From NCBI GenBank assembly GCA_024233865.1, contig JACKPA010000003.1, positions 186,001 to 250,000 of the forward strand: a stretch of 64,000 nt of DNA, given 5' to 3'. Made by a program: the position numbers and the translations under genes. The notes beneath the pieces are model-generated. The model was given only the letters and a program-made list of their open reading frames with translations, did no database searches and was not told the DNA's origin. Shown here piece by piece: positions 19,080 through 27,201 of the stretch; positions within the stretch are counted from its first letter, which is position 1, and each line of letters begins with the position of its first letter. This DNA is from Leptospiraceae bacterium. GTDB taxonomy: Bacteria; Spirochaetota; Leptospiria; Leptospirales; Leptospiraceae.

Positions 19080-20777
19080 ATGGATGAAATTAGAAAAAAA
19101 GCGGAAGAGCTATTAAAAACCAAGACAATTAATATACAAACTGACAATAATTTTGAGTTAAAAAAACTAATCCAAGAACTACAAATTCACCAAATAGAAC
19201 TAGAATTGCAAAACCAAGAACTATTAGAAAGCCGGAAATCTCTAGAAGTATCCAAACAGCAATACTTTAATTTGTTTGATCTTGCACCTGTCGGTTATAT
19301 AGTAATGAGTGTAAAAGGTGTTATAAAAAATATCAATTTAAAAGGTTGTGAGATCATAGATAAACCCAGAGAAAGAGTTGTAAAAACGCCTTTTGTTTCT
19401 TATTTGAATAGAAGTAGCATTTCCGCTTTTTATGAGCATCTAGAAAACGTAAGAGAAACCAAAGCAAAACAAAATTGCGAATTGCAACTTCTGAATATTA
19501 GTAGAAACAAAATTATCTACGTAGAACTTCATACTATACTATTTAATGAAGATTCCTATTTAGTATCTATTGTTGACATTACACAGCATCGAAAAACGGA
19601 AGAAGATTTGTTGACTTCCAAGCAAGAAGCAGAAACTGCAAGCAGACTTAAAAGTGAATTTTTAGCAAATGTGAGCCATGAAATTCGAACACCTTTAAAT
19701 GCTGTACTTGGGTTTACGGAAATTCTTAGAAGCAAATTGGAAAAGGAAAGCCCCTACCATTACTATCTAGATAATATATACACAGGTGGTGAAAACCTTC
19801 TTCGTTTGATCAATGATATTTTAGACCTTTCTAAGATTGAGGCAGGGCAATTGGAAATTCGGAAAGATGCGGTCAATATCAAATCTTTTATACTTGTAAC
19901 AATCAAAATATTTTCCGAAAAGGCAGAAAGAAAAGGTCTTGTTTTAGAAAGTCAAATTGATGAAGATATACCCAGCAATTTAATGCTCGATGAACTTAGA
20001 CTGAGACAGGTTGTTTACAATTTATTGAGTAATGCAATTAAATTTACACATTCCGGAAAAATAACCATATCTGTTAGGAGAGAAAATGTAGAGTCAAAAA
20101 ATGTCTCTCTCCTTCTTAAAATTAAAGATACCGGAATTGGAATCCCCGAAAATCAACAAAAGCTTATTTTTGAACCATTTAGACAGCGAGACGGACAAGA
20201 CCTTGCTCAATATGGTGGTACCGGATTAGGACTAACCATTTCCAAAAAATTAGTCGAATTGATGGGTGGGACAATTACTCTGGAAAGCAAAGTAAACCAA
20301 GGTTCAATGTTTATAGTTAAACTTGAGAATATAGAGGTAGATCAAAAGGTACAAAATTACCTTTTGCATAATTTAGTAAAACCAACTCAAATCAGATTTA
20401 TAGAATCTAAAATTCTTGTCGTGGAGGATATTGAATCCAATCGTAGTCTTGTGAAAGAATATTTGGAAGGTCAGAACATAACTATTGTTGAAGCAGAAAA
20501 CGGAGAAGAAGCCATTGACAAAATGAAAGAAATTCTCCCCGATTTAATTCTTATGGATTTAAGAATGCCTATAATGGATGGGGACCAAGCGATTGAAATT
20601 ATTAAAGCAGATAAGAACTTGAAAGACATACCGATTATTGTTCTGACTGCTTCTACCACTAAAACAGAAAAACAAGGAGACTTTTTTGCCAAAGTGGATG
20701 CTATTCTACTCAAACCTTTTACAAAAAATCAACTAATAGAAGCAATGATGAAATTTCTTCCTTATACTCAAAAATAA
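19080..20777 (+). CDS. PAS hybrid histidine kinase with receiver
   Basis: The ATG at 19080 is chosen because GAGGA lies seven bases upstream; an ATG at 19059 overlaps the previous stop but has no ribosome site. Order: N-terminal coiled coil, PAS domain (about 60-185; LFDLAPVGYIVMS), HisKA with VSHEIRTPLNAVLG (His200), HATPase (NAIKFT, DTGIGIP, GGTGLGLTIS) and a receiver (VVEDIES; phospho-acceptor Asp493 in LMDLRMPIMDG; KPF). All catalytic parts look intact. It follows the CheB-CheR gene directly, so the two probably form one sensory unit. No DNA-binding output is present. Confidence 0.92.
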   Translation: MDEIRKKAEELLKTKTINIQTDNNFELKKLIQELQIHQIELELQNQELLESRKSLEVSKQQYFNLFDLAPVGYIVMSVKGVIKNINLKGCEIIDKPRERVVKTPFVSYLNRSSISAFYEHLENVRETKAKQNCELQLLNISRNKIIYVELHTILFNEDSYLVSIVDITQHRKTEEDLLTSKQEAETASRLKSEFLANVSHEIRTPLNAVLGFTEILRSKLEKESPYHYYLDNIYTGGENLLRLINDILDLSKIEAGQLEIRKDAVNIKSFILVTIKIFSEKAERKGLVLESQIDEDIPSNLMLDELRLRQVVYNLLSNAIKFTHSGKITISVRRENVESKNVSLLLKIKDTGIGIPENQQKLIFEPFRQRDGQDLAQYGGTGLGLTISKKLVELMGGTITLESKVNQGSMFIVKLENIEVDQKVQNYLLHNLVKPTQIRFIESKILVVEDIESNRSLVKEYLEGQNITIVEAENGEEAIDKMKEILPDLILMDLRMPIMDGDQAIEIIKADKNLKDIPIIVLTASTTKTEKQGDFFAKVDAILLKPFTKNQLIEAMMKFLPYTQK

Positions 20778-20783
20778 CTTGAC

Positions 20784-20835
20784 TTAGAGTTACCCACAGT
20801 TTAAACTGTGGGTAACTCTAAACTGTGGGTAACTC
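20784..20835. repeat. 38-bp perfect palindrome plus tandem half-copy
   Basis: Bases 20784-20821 form a perfect 38-bp palindrome (arms TTAGAGTTACCCACAGTTT and its complement, no loop). A 17-base unit (TAAACTGTGGGTAACTC) is present twice in tandem at 20802-20818 and 20819-20835, so one arm has been duplicated. It lies between the kinase stop and the next start. It could be a rho-independent-like hairpin without a T-run, or a dimeric operator. Confidence 0.9.
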
Positions 20836-20847
20836 GTGGTGGGTAAT

Positions 20848-21717
20848 ATGCTTAAAAAAGTCTTATTTTTTATTTTAATCAGTATATCTCTTCCAATTTT
20901 ATCCTTAAAAAATGACTTAATTGTCCAAGATTTTTTTAATACCATTATTAATTGGTCGGGACATTATATTTATATAAAGGTGAATGAAACTCTTCCAAGG
21001 GTTGTTGTTGATGTAGAAGACCCTGATTACGGAAAAGAACACACCAATTTTAATGTAACGGAAGCAAGGAATAAAAGTTTGCGTAAAGCAAAAGAAAGGA
21101 CTTTGATTCATATTGTCCGAACCATTGAAAATTTATATTTGGATGAAGATTATACTATTTTAAAAAAAGTCCATGAGGATGAAAGTTTTCGAGAAAGATT
21201 CAACCAATTTTTATTGGATGAACCTCAAAATTTAAAAAGCAAATACGTAAACAACCAAGTAATTGTAGAGTCAAAAATTACGTTTACCGGTAAGGAGGGG
21301 TTGCTAAACTACTTGAGCGTAGACTATGGAGTAGAAGAATTTCCGGAATTTATGAAAATTCCAAAACCCAGTTCCTATACTGGTTTGATTCTAGACGCAA
21401 GGCATTTAGACGCAAAACCTGCTCTATTACCCAAAATTATTACAGACCATGGCTTGGAAATCTATTCATCTTTCCTTGTTGATAAAAATTTTGCCATTGC
21501 CCATGGTATGGCTTCTTTTCAAAAAGAACCAAAACTTGCAATGAAAGACTCCAATAAGGTTGGAATAAACCCGTACTATGTGGTAGCCTTAAATTCTACG
21601 GGCAAAAATAATACGGTTTTTACTATTCCTACGGACGACGCTATAAAAATTTTGGCTACGGAGCAAACAAGAAAAAACCTAAAAAAATGCAAGGTGATTA
21701 TTTTGTTAAAGCAATAA
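20848..21717 (+). CDS. Exported protein of unknown function
   Basis: About 289 residues from the ATG at 20848 (GGTGGG lies just upstream; an upstream GTG at 20836 is also in frame). A signal peptide is clear (LKKVLFFILISISLPILS). The body has a conserved-looking block TEARNKSLRKAKERTL and a C-terminal domain with LILDARHLDAKPALLPKI, which resembles parts of LPP20/FlgT-like periplasmic proteins seen in spirochaetes and other motile bacteria, but the match is weak. Its 3' end overlaps the convergent next gene by 20 bases. Confidence 0.7.
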   Translation: MLKKVLFFILISISLPILSLKNDLIVQDFFNTIINWSGHYIYIKVNETLPRVVVDVEDPDYGKEHTNFNVTEARNKSLRKAKERTLIHIVRTIENLYLDEDYTILKKVHEDESFRERFNQFLLDEPQNLKSKYVNNQVIVESKITFTGKEGLLNYLSVDYGVEEFPEFMKIPKPSSYTGLILDARHLDAKPALLPKIITDHGLEIYSSFLVDKNFAIAHGMASFQKEPKLAMKDSNKVGINPYYVVALNSTGKNNTVFTIPTDDAIKILATEQTRKNLKKCKVIILLKQ

Positions 21718-22492
21718 CTTTCTTAAATGTTTCTTCTGCTTTTTGATAATCAGCATTGAATAAATAAGCAAAACCTAACTCTTTCAATTCTTTTTCACTA
21801 AGTTGGTCTTTTTGCTTTTCAATTTGAGGAATTTTGGTAATCATGTTTCTATAAAGTTCATATTTTTCCTCAAAAGTTTCCATTTTTCGGCTTCCTGGAA
21901 CCTTTTTTAATAGAGTTTCTGACTCTTTGTACATTCCAAGTTCGAACAAAGCCAAACCTGCTTTTACATGCATGTCATAGTTTGTATCTACAAGTTTAAA
22001 ATTTGCTCGGAAAGTGCCAATTAGCTCCTGGTACATTTTGAGATAATAGTAACAATCCATCCGTTCCAAAACAAAAGATGCTTGATCCGCTTTGTTTTTT
22101 AATAGATTCATAATGGCAAGACATTCTTTGTAAGCTCTTATTTCGTAGGCAAGTTTAACCGAATAATTAATAATCGTATAGCATAACAATTTGTTTTTTT
22201 GCTTATAATAATCTATTAAGTGGGTGAAAGCCTCGTTTTTATTGTTTAGATAATTGGAAATATAAGAAGAAACCAAAGAAGAAAAAAGAGACTTTCCCTT
22301 TTTTACGGCATCCACATAATCAACGGAGTTTCCATCTCCTCTTTCGTACCTTGCAACCAAACCCAAATGGGAAAGTGATAAGTTACCGGGATTTTTAGAA
22401 GCAAGGCTAATAACTTCGTCATAAGAGCCTACCTCAAAAAGTTCCCATGCCTCTTTTTCAATATTATTTATTCCAAAACTTTGTTCTGCCAT
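21698..22492 (-). CDS. TPR-like helical repeat protein
   Basis: A 264-residue soluble protein made of helical hairpins in the style of tetratricopeptide repeats; the last repeat is clear (ELKELGFAYLFNADYQKAEETFKKV). Earlier units are degenerate (AGLALFELGMYKESETLLKKV). No signal peptide. It lies 29 bases after asnS on the same strand and is probably co-transcribed. Partners are unknown. Confidence 0.75.
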   Translation of the reverse strand: MAEQSFGINNIEKEAWELFEVGSYDEVISLASKNPGNLSLSHLGLVARYERGDGNSVDYVDAVKKGKSLFSSLVSSYISNYLNNKNEAFTHLIDYYKQKNKLLCYTIINYSVKLAYEIRAYKECLAIMNLLKNKADQASFVLERMDCYYYLKMYQELIGTFRANFKLVDTNYDMHVKAGLALFELGMYKESETLLKKVPGSRKMETFEEKYELYRNMITKIPQIEKQKDQLSEKELKELGFAYLFNADYQKAEETFKKVIALTK

Positions 22493-22521
22493 TTAGCTTT
22501 CTCCTAATGCAAAAACACTTT

Positions 22522-23820
22522 TTAAGGATGTAATCTTTCCATAAGTCTAGGAAAAGGTATACACTCTCGAACATGGGGGATACCACAAACATAGGCAATA
22601 AATCTCTCCATACCCAAACCAAAGCCGGAATGCGGAACAGAACCGTATTTTCTCAAATCCAAGTACCATTGATATGAATCAATTGGTAATCCTTCTTTTT
22701 TTAATTTTGAAATGAGTATTTCATAATTTTCCTCCCTTTCGGACCCACCGATAATTTCTCCCACTCCTTCGGGTGCAATCAAATCCGCACACAAAACAGT
22801 CCTTGTATCTTCTCGATTTTGTTTCATATAAAATGCTTTGATAGATTCCGGATAATTTTTAATAAAAACAAAACCGTCAAAGTGCTTTGTTAAAAAATCT
22901 TCTTTTTCTGCATTAATATCCTCTCCCCACTCTGTAGAAAAGCCATTGGAAGTCAATAATTCAATAGCTTCTTTGTATTCTATTTTGGCAAAAGGCTTCT
23001 CCAAGTAATACAAAACTTTCCTTGTATCTCTCTCCAGTGTTTTTAGGTGAACGCCTGAGTTGTGAATAGTGTTTATCCCAATTTTACGAACAAAGTCTTC
23101 TTGTAATTCAAGATTTCCGTCATTACCCAAATAGGCAGTTTCTGCTTCGCACATCCAAAATTCAGTCAGATGCCTCCTTGTTTTGCTCTTTTCTGCTCGA
23201 AAAGTGGGGCCAAAACAGTAAACCTGATTGTGGGCAAAAATTCCGGCTTCCAAATAGAGCTGCCCTGTTTGAGCGAGGTAAGCGGTTCCTTCCTCAAAGT
23301 ATTCTGTAGCAAACAAATTCCCGGCAGATTCTCCAATTGAGCCCGTTAAAATAGGAGTATCTAACAAAAGGTAGCCTTTTTCATAAAAATACTTCCGAAT
23401 TTGAAAGGATAATTCATTTCGAACACCAAGAATTGCGAGTTGTTTTTTGGAACGTAACCAAAGGTGTCTATGGTCGTGTAAAAAATCGACTCCATGCTCT
23501 TTGGGGGTAATAGGGTAATCTTTTGACTCACCGGTTACTGTGAAAGACTGTAAAAGAATTTCATAGCCCAGGTCAGACTTTTCTGATTTTACTAATTTTC
23601 CACAAACTATAATAGAAGTTTCTTGGCTGAGAGATTTAGCCATGGTAAAAATTTCTTCCCCAATTAGCTCTTTTTCGGCAACTACTTGGATAATTTTTCC
23701 GGAATTCCTGACTTGTAAAAATTGGATTTTATTGTTTCCTCTTTTTCCATGGAGCCAACCATTTACCTGAACTTCCCTGTCAACATATTGTTCGAGTTCT
23801 TTTAATTGGATAGTATTCAT
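22522..23820 (-). CDS. asnS: Asparaginyl-tRNA synthetase
   Basis: Charges tRNA-Asn. The 432-residue protein has the OB-fold anticodon domain (VQVNGWLHGKRGNNKIQFLQ) and class II catalytic motifs: FRAEKSKTRRHLTEFWMCEAE-type motif 2 region (about residue 215), and GFGLGMERF motif 3 close to the end HVRECIPFPRLMERLHP. The C-terminal PFPR with no Asp-specific insertion supports Asn rather than Asp specificity. The start at 23820 (MNTIQL) is preferred over an open extension to 23859. Confidence 0.95.
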   Translation of the reverse strand: MNTIQLKELEQYVDREVQVNGWLHGKRGNNKIQFLQVRNSGKIIQVVAEKELIGEEIFTMAKSLSQETSIIVCGKLVKSEKSDLGYEILLQSFTVTGESKDYPITPKEHGVDFLHDHRHLWLRSKKQLAILGVRNELSFQIRKYFYEKGYLLLDTPILTGSIGESAGNLFATEYFEEGTAYLAQTGQLYLEAGIFAHNQVYCFGPTFRAEKSKTRRHLTEFWMCEAETAYLGNDGNLELQEDFVRKIGINTIHNSGVHLKTLERDTRKVLYYLEKPFAKIEYKEAIELLTSNGFSTEWGEDINAEKEDFLTKHFDGFVFIKNYPESIKAFYMKQNREDTRTVLCADLIAPEGVGEIIGGSEREENYEILISKLKKEGLPIDSYQWYLDLRKYGSVPHSGFGLGMERFIAYVCGIPHVRECIPFPRLMERLHP

Positions 23821-24086
23821 TCTAATCTTCTTAGATTTTTGAAATATTAATAAAATCAACCAATTTAATTTTTGGTTTTCTTTTTACTGACTTTTGTTTT
23901 GAAAGATCGATAAACCGGAATGCTTCTTTGGTTCTTTTTAGCAATTTGTTAAATTGGCAGTTTTCTAACACGATAAGCACTATCCTTGAATAACAATAGA
24001 ATCTATTTCTAAGTCATTCTTACATTCTTTTAACATCAATTTTATAAAAATAAGAAGGGTGAACACAGGGTTCCCCAGATGTTTAG
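23821..24086. other. Intergenic region upstream of asnS
   Basis: About 265 bases. On the minus strand there is a short GTG-initiated frame of some 46 codons ending just before asnS, with no ribosome site and no recognisable product. It contains no obvious T-box, tRNA or asparagine-rich leader. I see no assignable feature. Confidence 0.4.
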
Positions 24087-24932
24087 CTACTTAGAAGAAA
24101 TGCCCATTTTGATTTTTTGCTCCAGTATTGCAAGAGCAGAAGGATTACGCTTTTCTATTTCAACAAGAATCTCTTTTGCGGATAACATTCCGCTCCTATA
24201 ACCTTCCGCATAGAGTTCTAATACGTTGTTCGGATTAGTTCGACTATACTTAGCTAATTCGAGATGAATGACGTAGTTTGCTTGCTCACATTGGATTTGT
24301 GTTGTATTGTCTATGGCAATATCAAATGCATTCAATAAAATATCTACCAATCCATTCGGTTTTTCATACTTTCTGGAGCCATTTAAATTTACACCTACAA
24401 CTATTTCTGCTCCCATTTCTTTTAAAGGGCTAAAAGGAACATTCTCAACTAGCCCTCCATCAACCAACATTCTTTCATTTATGATTGTAGGAACAAATAT
24501 TCCCGGAACACAAGTTGAAGCCATAACCGCCGTTGATACCTTACCTTCTTTTAAAATAACTCTTTCACCGGTACTAATATCTGTTGCAACAAAAGCCAAA
24601 GGAATAGGAGACTCTTCGAGAAAAACTGCACCTATGTGTTTTTCTATGGTTTTGCCAATTTCTTCATTGGAGAGTAAGCCCAATTTTGACAGAGTCAACC
24701 TTGAAACATCTAGCCAATTCATTTCTTTTACAAATTCACGAATTTCTTCCGGTCTTTTTCCGAAAGCATACAGTGCAGCAACAAACGCCCCTATACTAGT
24801 TCCTGCTAGATAGTTTGGCTTTAAATTGTATTCTTCTAAAGCTTTTAAAACTCCAAGGTGAGCAATTCCCCGAACTGCTCCCCCTCCAAGTCCTAAACCG
24901 TAGGAAAGTTTGTTATCATTTTCTTTGGGCAT
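24087..24932 (-). CDS. Patatin-like phospholipase
   Basis: A 281-residue RssA-type lipase of the patatin fold. The oxyanion-hole loop GLGGGAVRGIAHLG (about 14-27), nucleophile motif GTSIG (Ser46) and catalytic Asp in DGGLVENVP (Asp158) are all present. No signal peptide, so it acts in the cytoplasm or at the inner membrane; the substrate is not known. The gene is followed on the other side by the MORN-type lipoprotein gene, 5 bases away on the same strand. Confidence 0.92.
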   Translation of the reverse strand: MPKENDNKLSYGLGLGGGAVRGIAHLGVLKALEEYNLKPNYLAGTSIGAFVAALYAFGKRPEEIREFVKEMNWLDVSRLTLSKLGLLSNEEIGKTIEKHIGAVFLEESPIPLAFVATDISTGERVILKEGKVSTAVMASTCVPGIFVPTIINERMLVDGGLVENVPFSPLKEMGAEIVVGVNLNGSRKYEKPNGLVDILLNAFDIAIDNTTQIQCEQANYVIHLELAKYSRTNPNNVLELYAEGYRSGMLSAKEILVEIEKRNPSALAILEQKIKMGISSK

Positions 24933-24937
24933 ATATT

Positions 24938-25639
24938 TCAGTTACAATTAATACTTTTCATATTAATTTGACATAAAACTTTTCCCTGTGGGGAATAAGT
25001 AATTCGAGAAATCAAAATACCAGCTGGGTCATATTTCTCTTCTGCTTCAAGCAAACCATTTGGATAGTAATACAACCACTTAAGGATTTTTTTATCCTTA
25101 TCATAATAGCCGGTATATTCTGTTTTACCATTTTTATAGTATTTTTTCCAATTTTTGGTTTTGTAGCCACCGTCAAAAAAACCTTCTTCTTCCAACTGCT
25201 CATTCGGATAGTACCTATAATACTCTCCGTCCTCATTTCCAAATTCGTCTGCTTCAATCCAGTAAGATCGTTTTTTTCCATACTTATAGTTTTGCTTTAC
25301 ATAGACATTTCCATTAGGAAAATACCAAAACCACAAGCCGTCTTTCTGAGCATCTTTGTATTGCCCTTGGCTAAGAATTTTTTGTTCTTTAGAATAAACG
25401 ATACAATGTCCATTCTTTAATCCTAGAGAATTAACTTCGCAATCCGAATACAAACTTCCGTCTTGAAACCAAACTTTCATGCGATTGTCTTGCATTAATT
25501 CAAAACTATTAGTTTTTTTGTTGTATTTAGCATTAGACGGAATATTTGGAGGTAAAGGGATAATTTCACTCTTACTTTGACAAGCAAGAGTGAAATTAAA
25601 AAAAATTAGAGTTACTATAACAGTAGTAAAGGAATTCAA
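24938..25639 (-). CDS. MORN/YwqK-repeat lipoprotein
   Basis: A 233-residue protein with a lipoprotein signal (VTLIFFNFTLACQSK). The body is a series of beta hairpin repeats with the pattern W-x-Y-Y-x-N-G-x-x-x-x-x-G-x-Y-x-x-G, for example WFWYFPNGNVYVKQNY and WLYYYPNGLLEAEEKY, as in the MORN-like YwqK family. The family name includes an antitoxin label in databases, but toxin pairing is not visible here. It is probably an outer-membrane lipoprotein in an operon with the patatin gene and the OmpA-like gene 4 bases upstream. Confidence 0.85.
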   Translation of the reverse strand: MNSFTTVIVTLIFFNFTLACQSKSEIIPLPPNIPSNAKYNKKTNSFELMQDNRMKVWFQDGSLYSDCEVNSLGLKNGHCIVYSKEQKILSQGQYKDAQKDGLWFWYFPNGNVYVKQNYKYGKKRSYWIEADEFGNEDGEYYRYYPNEQLEEEGFFDGGYKTKNWKKYYKNGKTEYTGYYDKDKKILKWLYYYPNGLLEAEEKYDPAGILISRITYSPQGKVLCQINMKSINCN

Positions 25640-25642
25640 TTA

Positions 25643-27085
25643 TTATTTATATTCGTCTGAAGTTGGTTTTTTCTTAGGTGTTATGGCTATATTCACCCGT
25701 CTGTTAAGTGCTCTATTTTCTGGAGTATCATTATCCTTCGCAGGTTCAAACTCCCCAAAACCAGCCACAGAAAAAACGCCAGGTTCTAACTCATTTCTAG
25801 ATAAAATGTAGTATAAGACCGACAAAGCGCGATGAGTAGAAAGTTCCCAATTGTCTCGAAATTTTTTACTTTTTCGGATAGGAACATTATCGGTATGGCC
25901 TTCTATGAAGATTTTGCTACCTGGATAATCTTTTAGAGCGTTGATAATTTTATTCAAGATTACTTTCCCTCTAGGCTTGATTACATCAGAGCCGGAATCA
26001 AAAGTAACTGCATCAAATAAACTAATTACAATTCGCCCTCCCGATGTTGTAACACCTACCTCACCACCGGAAATCTCTTTCTCAAAATTTTTGTTTAGCT
26101 CACTAATTTTATCTTTTGATTTTTCCAGTTCTTCTTTTTGTTGATCTGCAACAGATCTAAGATTTTGAACTTCTTGATTTTTCTGTTGGAGTTCCTGACT
26201 TTGTTGTTGAAGCTTTTGATTTTGTAAACTAACGGTATTTTCTTTTTCTGCCAAAAGAACTTTTAATCTTTTAATCTCAGATTCGTAATAAGGAACTTTA
26301 TCATTATAATTACGAGATAATTCTTCAATCTTTTCAAGATTCCTTTGCCTTTCTTGCTTTAAATCGCTAATTTCCTTTTTTAGCTTGCTAATATCACTCT
26401 CTAATTGCATATTTGCAGCAGATCGACTTCTCGCTTCCTCTTCTTTTAACCTCGCCTCTTCTTCTTTCGAACGTACTTCTTCTTGTTTTGACTTTAGAAG
26501 ATCGCTATTTTTGCGGTTTAGGTCTCGTAATCCTTCTTGATAGCTTTTTTCGTTAAGGGCTACCAAAAGGTCTTTTTCCCTAAGTTTATTTTCCAAATCT
26601 GCTTTTTCTTGACTAACTTGATTTAAACGATCCAAAATCATTTTATATTTACTTATGGATTCACCCGCTTCTGCCAACTGGTCTCGATTATCATTTTCCA
26701 TTTTAATGAGCTGTGAGTGTAAACTATTCACTTCTTCTTGTAAAGAATACATTCTGGATTCGTATTCTTTACGAATTTTGCTCTTTTCAGCCCAAAAGTC
26801 ATGAAGATTTTTTTCCAAATCTTTAACTCTGCATGATAATTCATCATTCTTTTTCATTAAGGCGTTTGTGTCTCGACGGTATTTATTGCGGAACTCTTCA
26901 TACTCGTCTTCGAGTGCAACATGTTTTTCTTTTAAGGTTTTATACTCACCTTTCCAATAAAACAACATTGCCTCGTCGTCTTCCTTCCTTTCCCGATTCT
27001 CTGCATTAATTGAAATATTGGCAAAAGCCAATAAAGCAAAGATGATTACTGTAATAGTTTTGTGTTTACTTTTCATAGTTTTCAT
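25643..27085 (-). CDS. Coiled-coil OmpA-family protein 1
   Basis: A 480-residue exported protein: signal peptide (TITVIIFALLAFANISINA), a long coiled coil with Glu/Lys-rich heptads (about 40-330), and a C-terminal OmpA peptidoglycan-binding domain (KIFIEGHTDNVPI, FGEFEPAKDNDTPENRALNRRV, about 345-470). The start of the mature part has the motif FYWKGEY, shared with the next gene. It probably bridges the periplasm and binds peptidoglycan. In-frame ATGs at 27085 and 27076 are both possible starts. Confidence 0.88.
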   Translation of the reverse strand: MKTMKSKHKTITVIIFALLAFANISINAENRERKEDDEAMLFYWKGEYKTLKEKHVALEDEYEEFRNKYRRDTNALMKKNDELSCRVKDLEKNLHDFWAEKSKIRKEYESRMYSLQEEVNSLHSQLIKMENDNRDQLAEAGESISKYKMILDRLNQVSQEKADLENKLREKDLLVALNEKSYQEGLRDLNRKNSDLLKSKQEEVRSKEEEARLKEEEARSRSAANMQLESDISKLKKEISDLKQERQRNLEKIEELSRNYNDKVPYYESEIKRLKVLLAEKENTVSLQNQKLQQQSQELQQKNQEVQNLRSVADQQKEELEKSKDKISELNKNFEKEISGGEVGVTTSGGRIVISLFDAVTFDSGSDVIKPRGKVILNKIINALKDYPGSKIFIEGHTDNVPIRKSKKFRDNWELSTHRALSVLYYILSRNELEPGVFSVAGFGEFEPAKDNDTPENRALNRRVNIAITPKKKPTSDEYK

Positions 27086-27201
27086 TGCTTAATAAATAAT
27101 ATTTTATTTGATAACTTTCGTCAAACATTATATGAATGGCTAAATTAGTCAATAGTTTTCATCTAAAAATGCTATACTTTTCCTTATCAAAAAAATGAGT
27201 T

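Noticed and set aside
23830..23969. Leader peptide or T-box before asnS
   Set aside because: No asparagine codon run, no T-box features and no terminator/antiterminator pair could be seen.
24307..24813. 168-codon open frame opposite the patatin gene
   Set aside because: It lies fully antisense to a gene with all catalytic motifs and has no recognisable product.
24938..25639. YwqK antitoxin of a toxin-antitoxin pair
   Set aside because: The repeat family carries that label, but this protein is a lipoprotein and has no toxin partner next to it.
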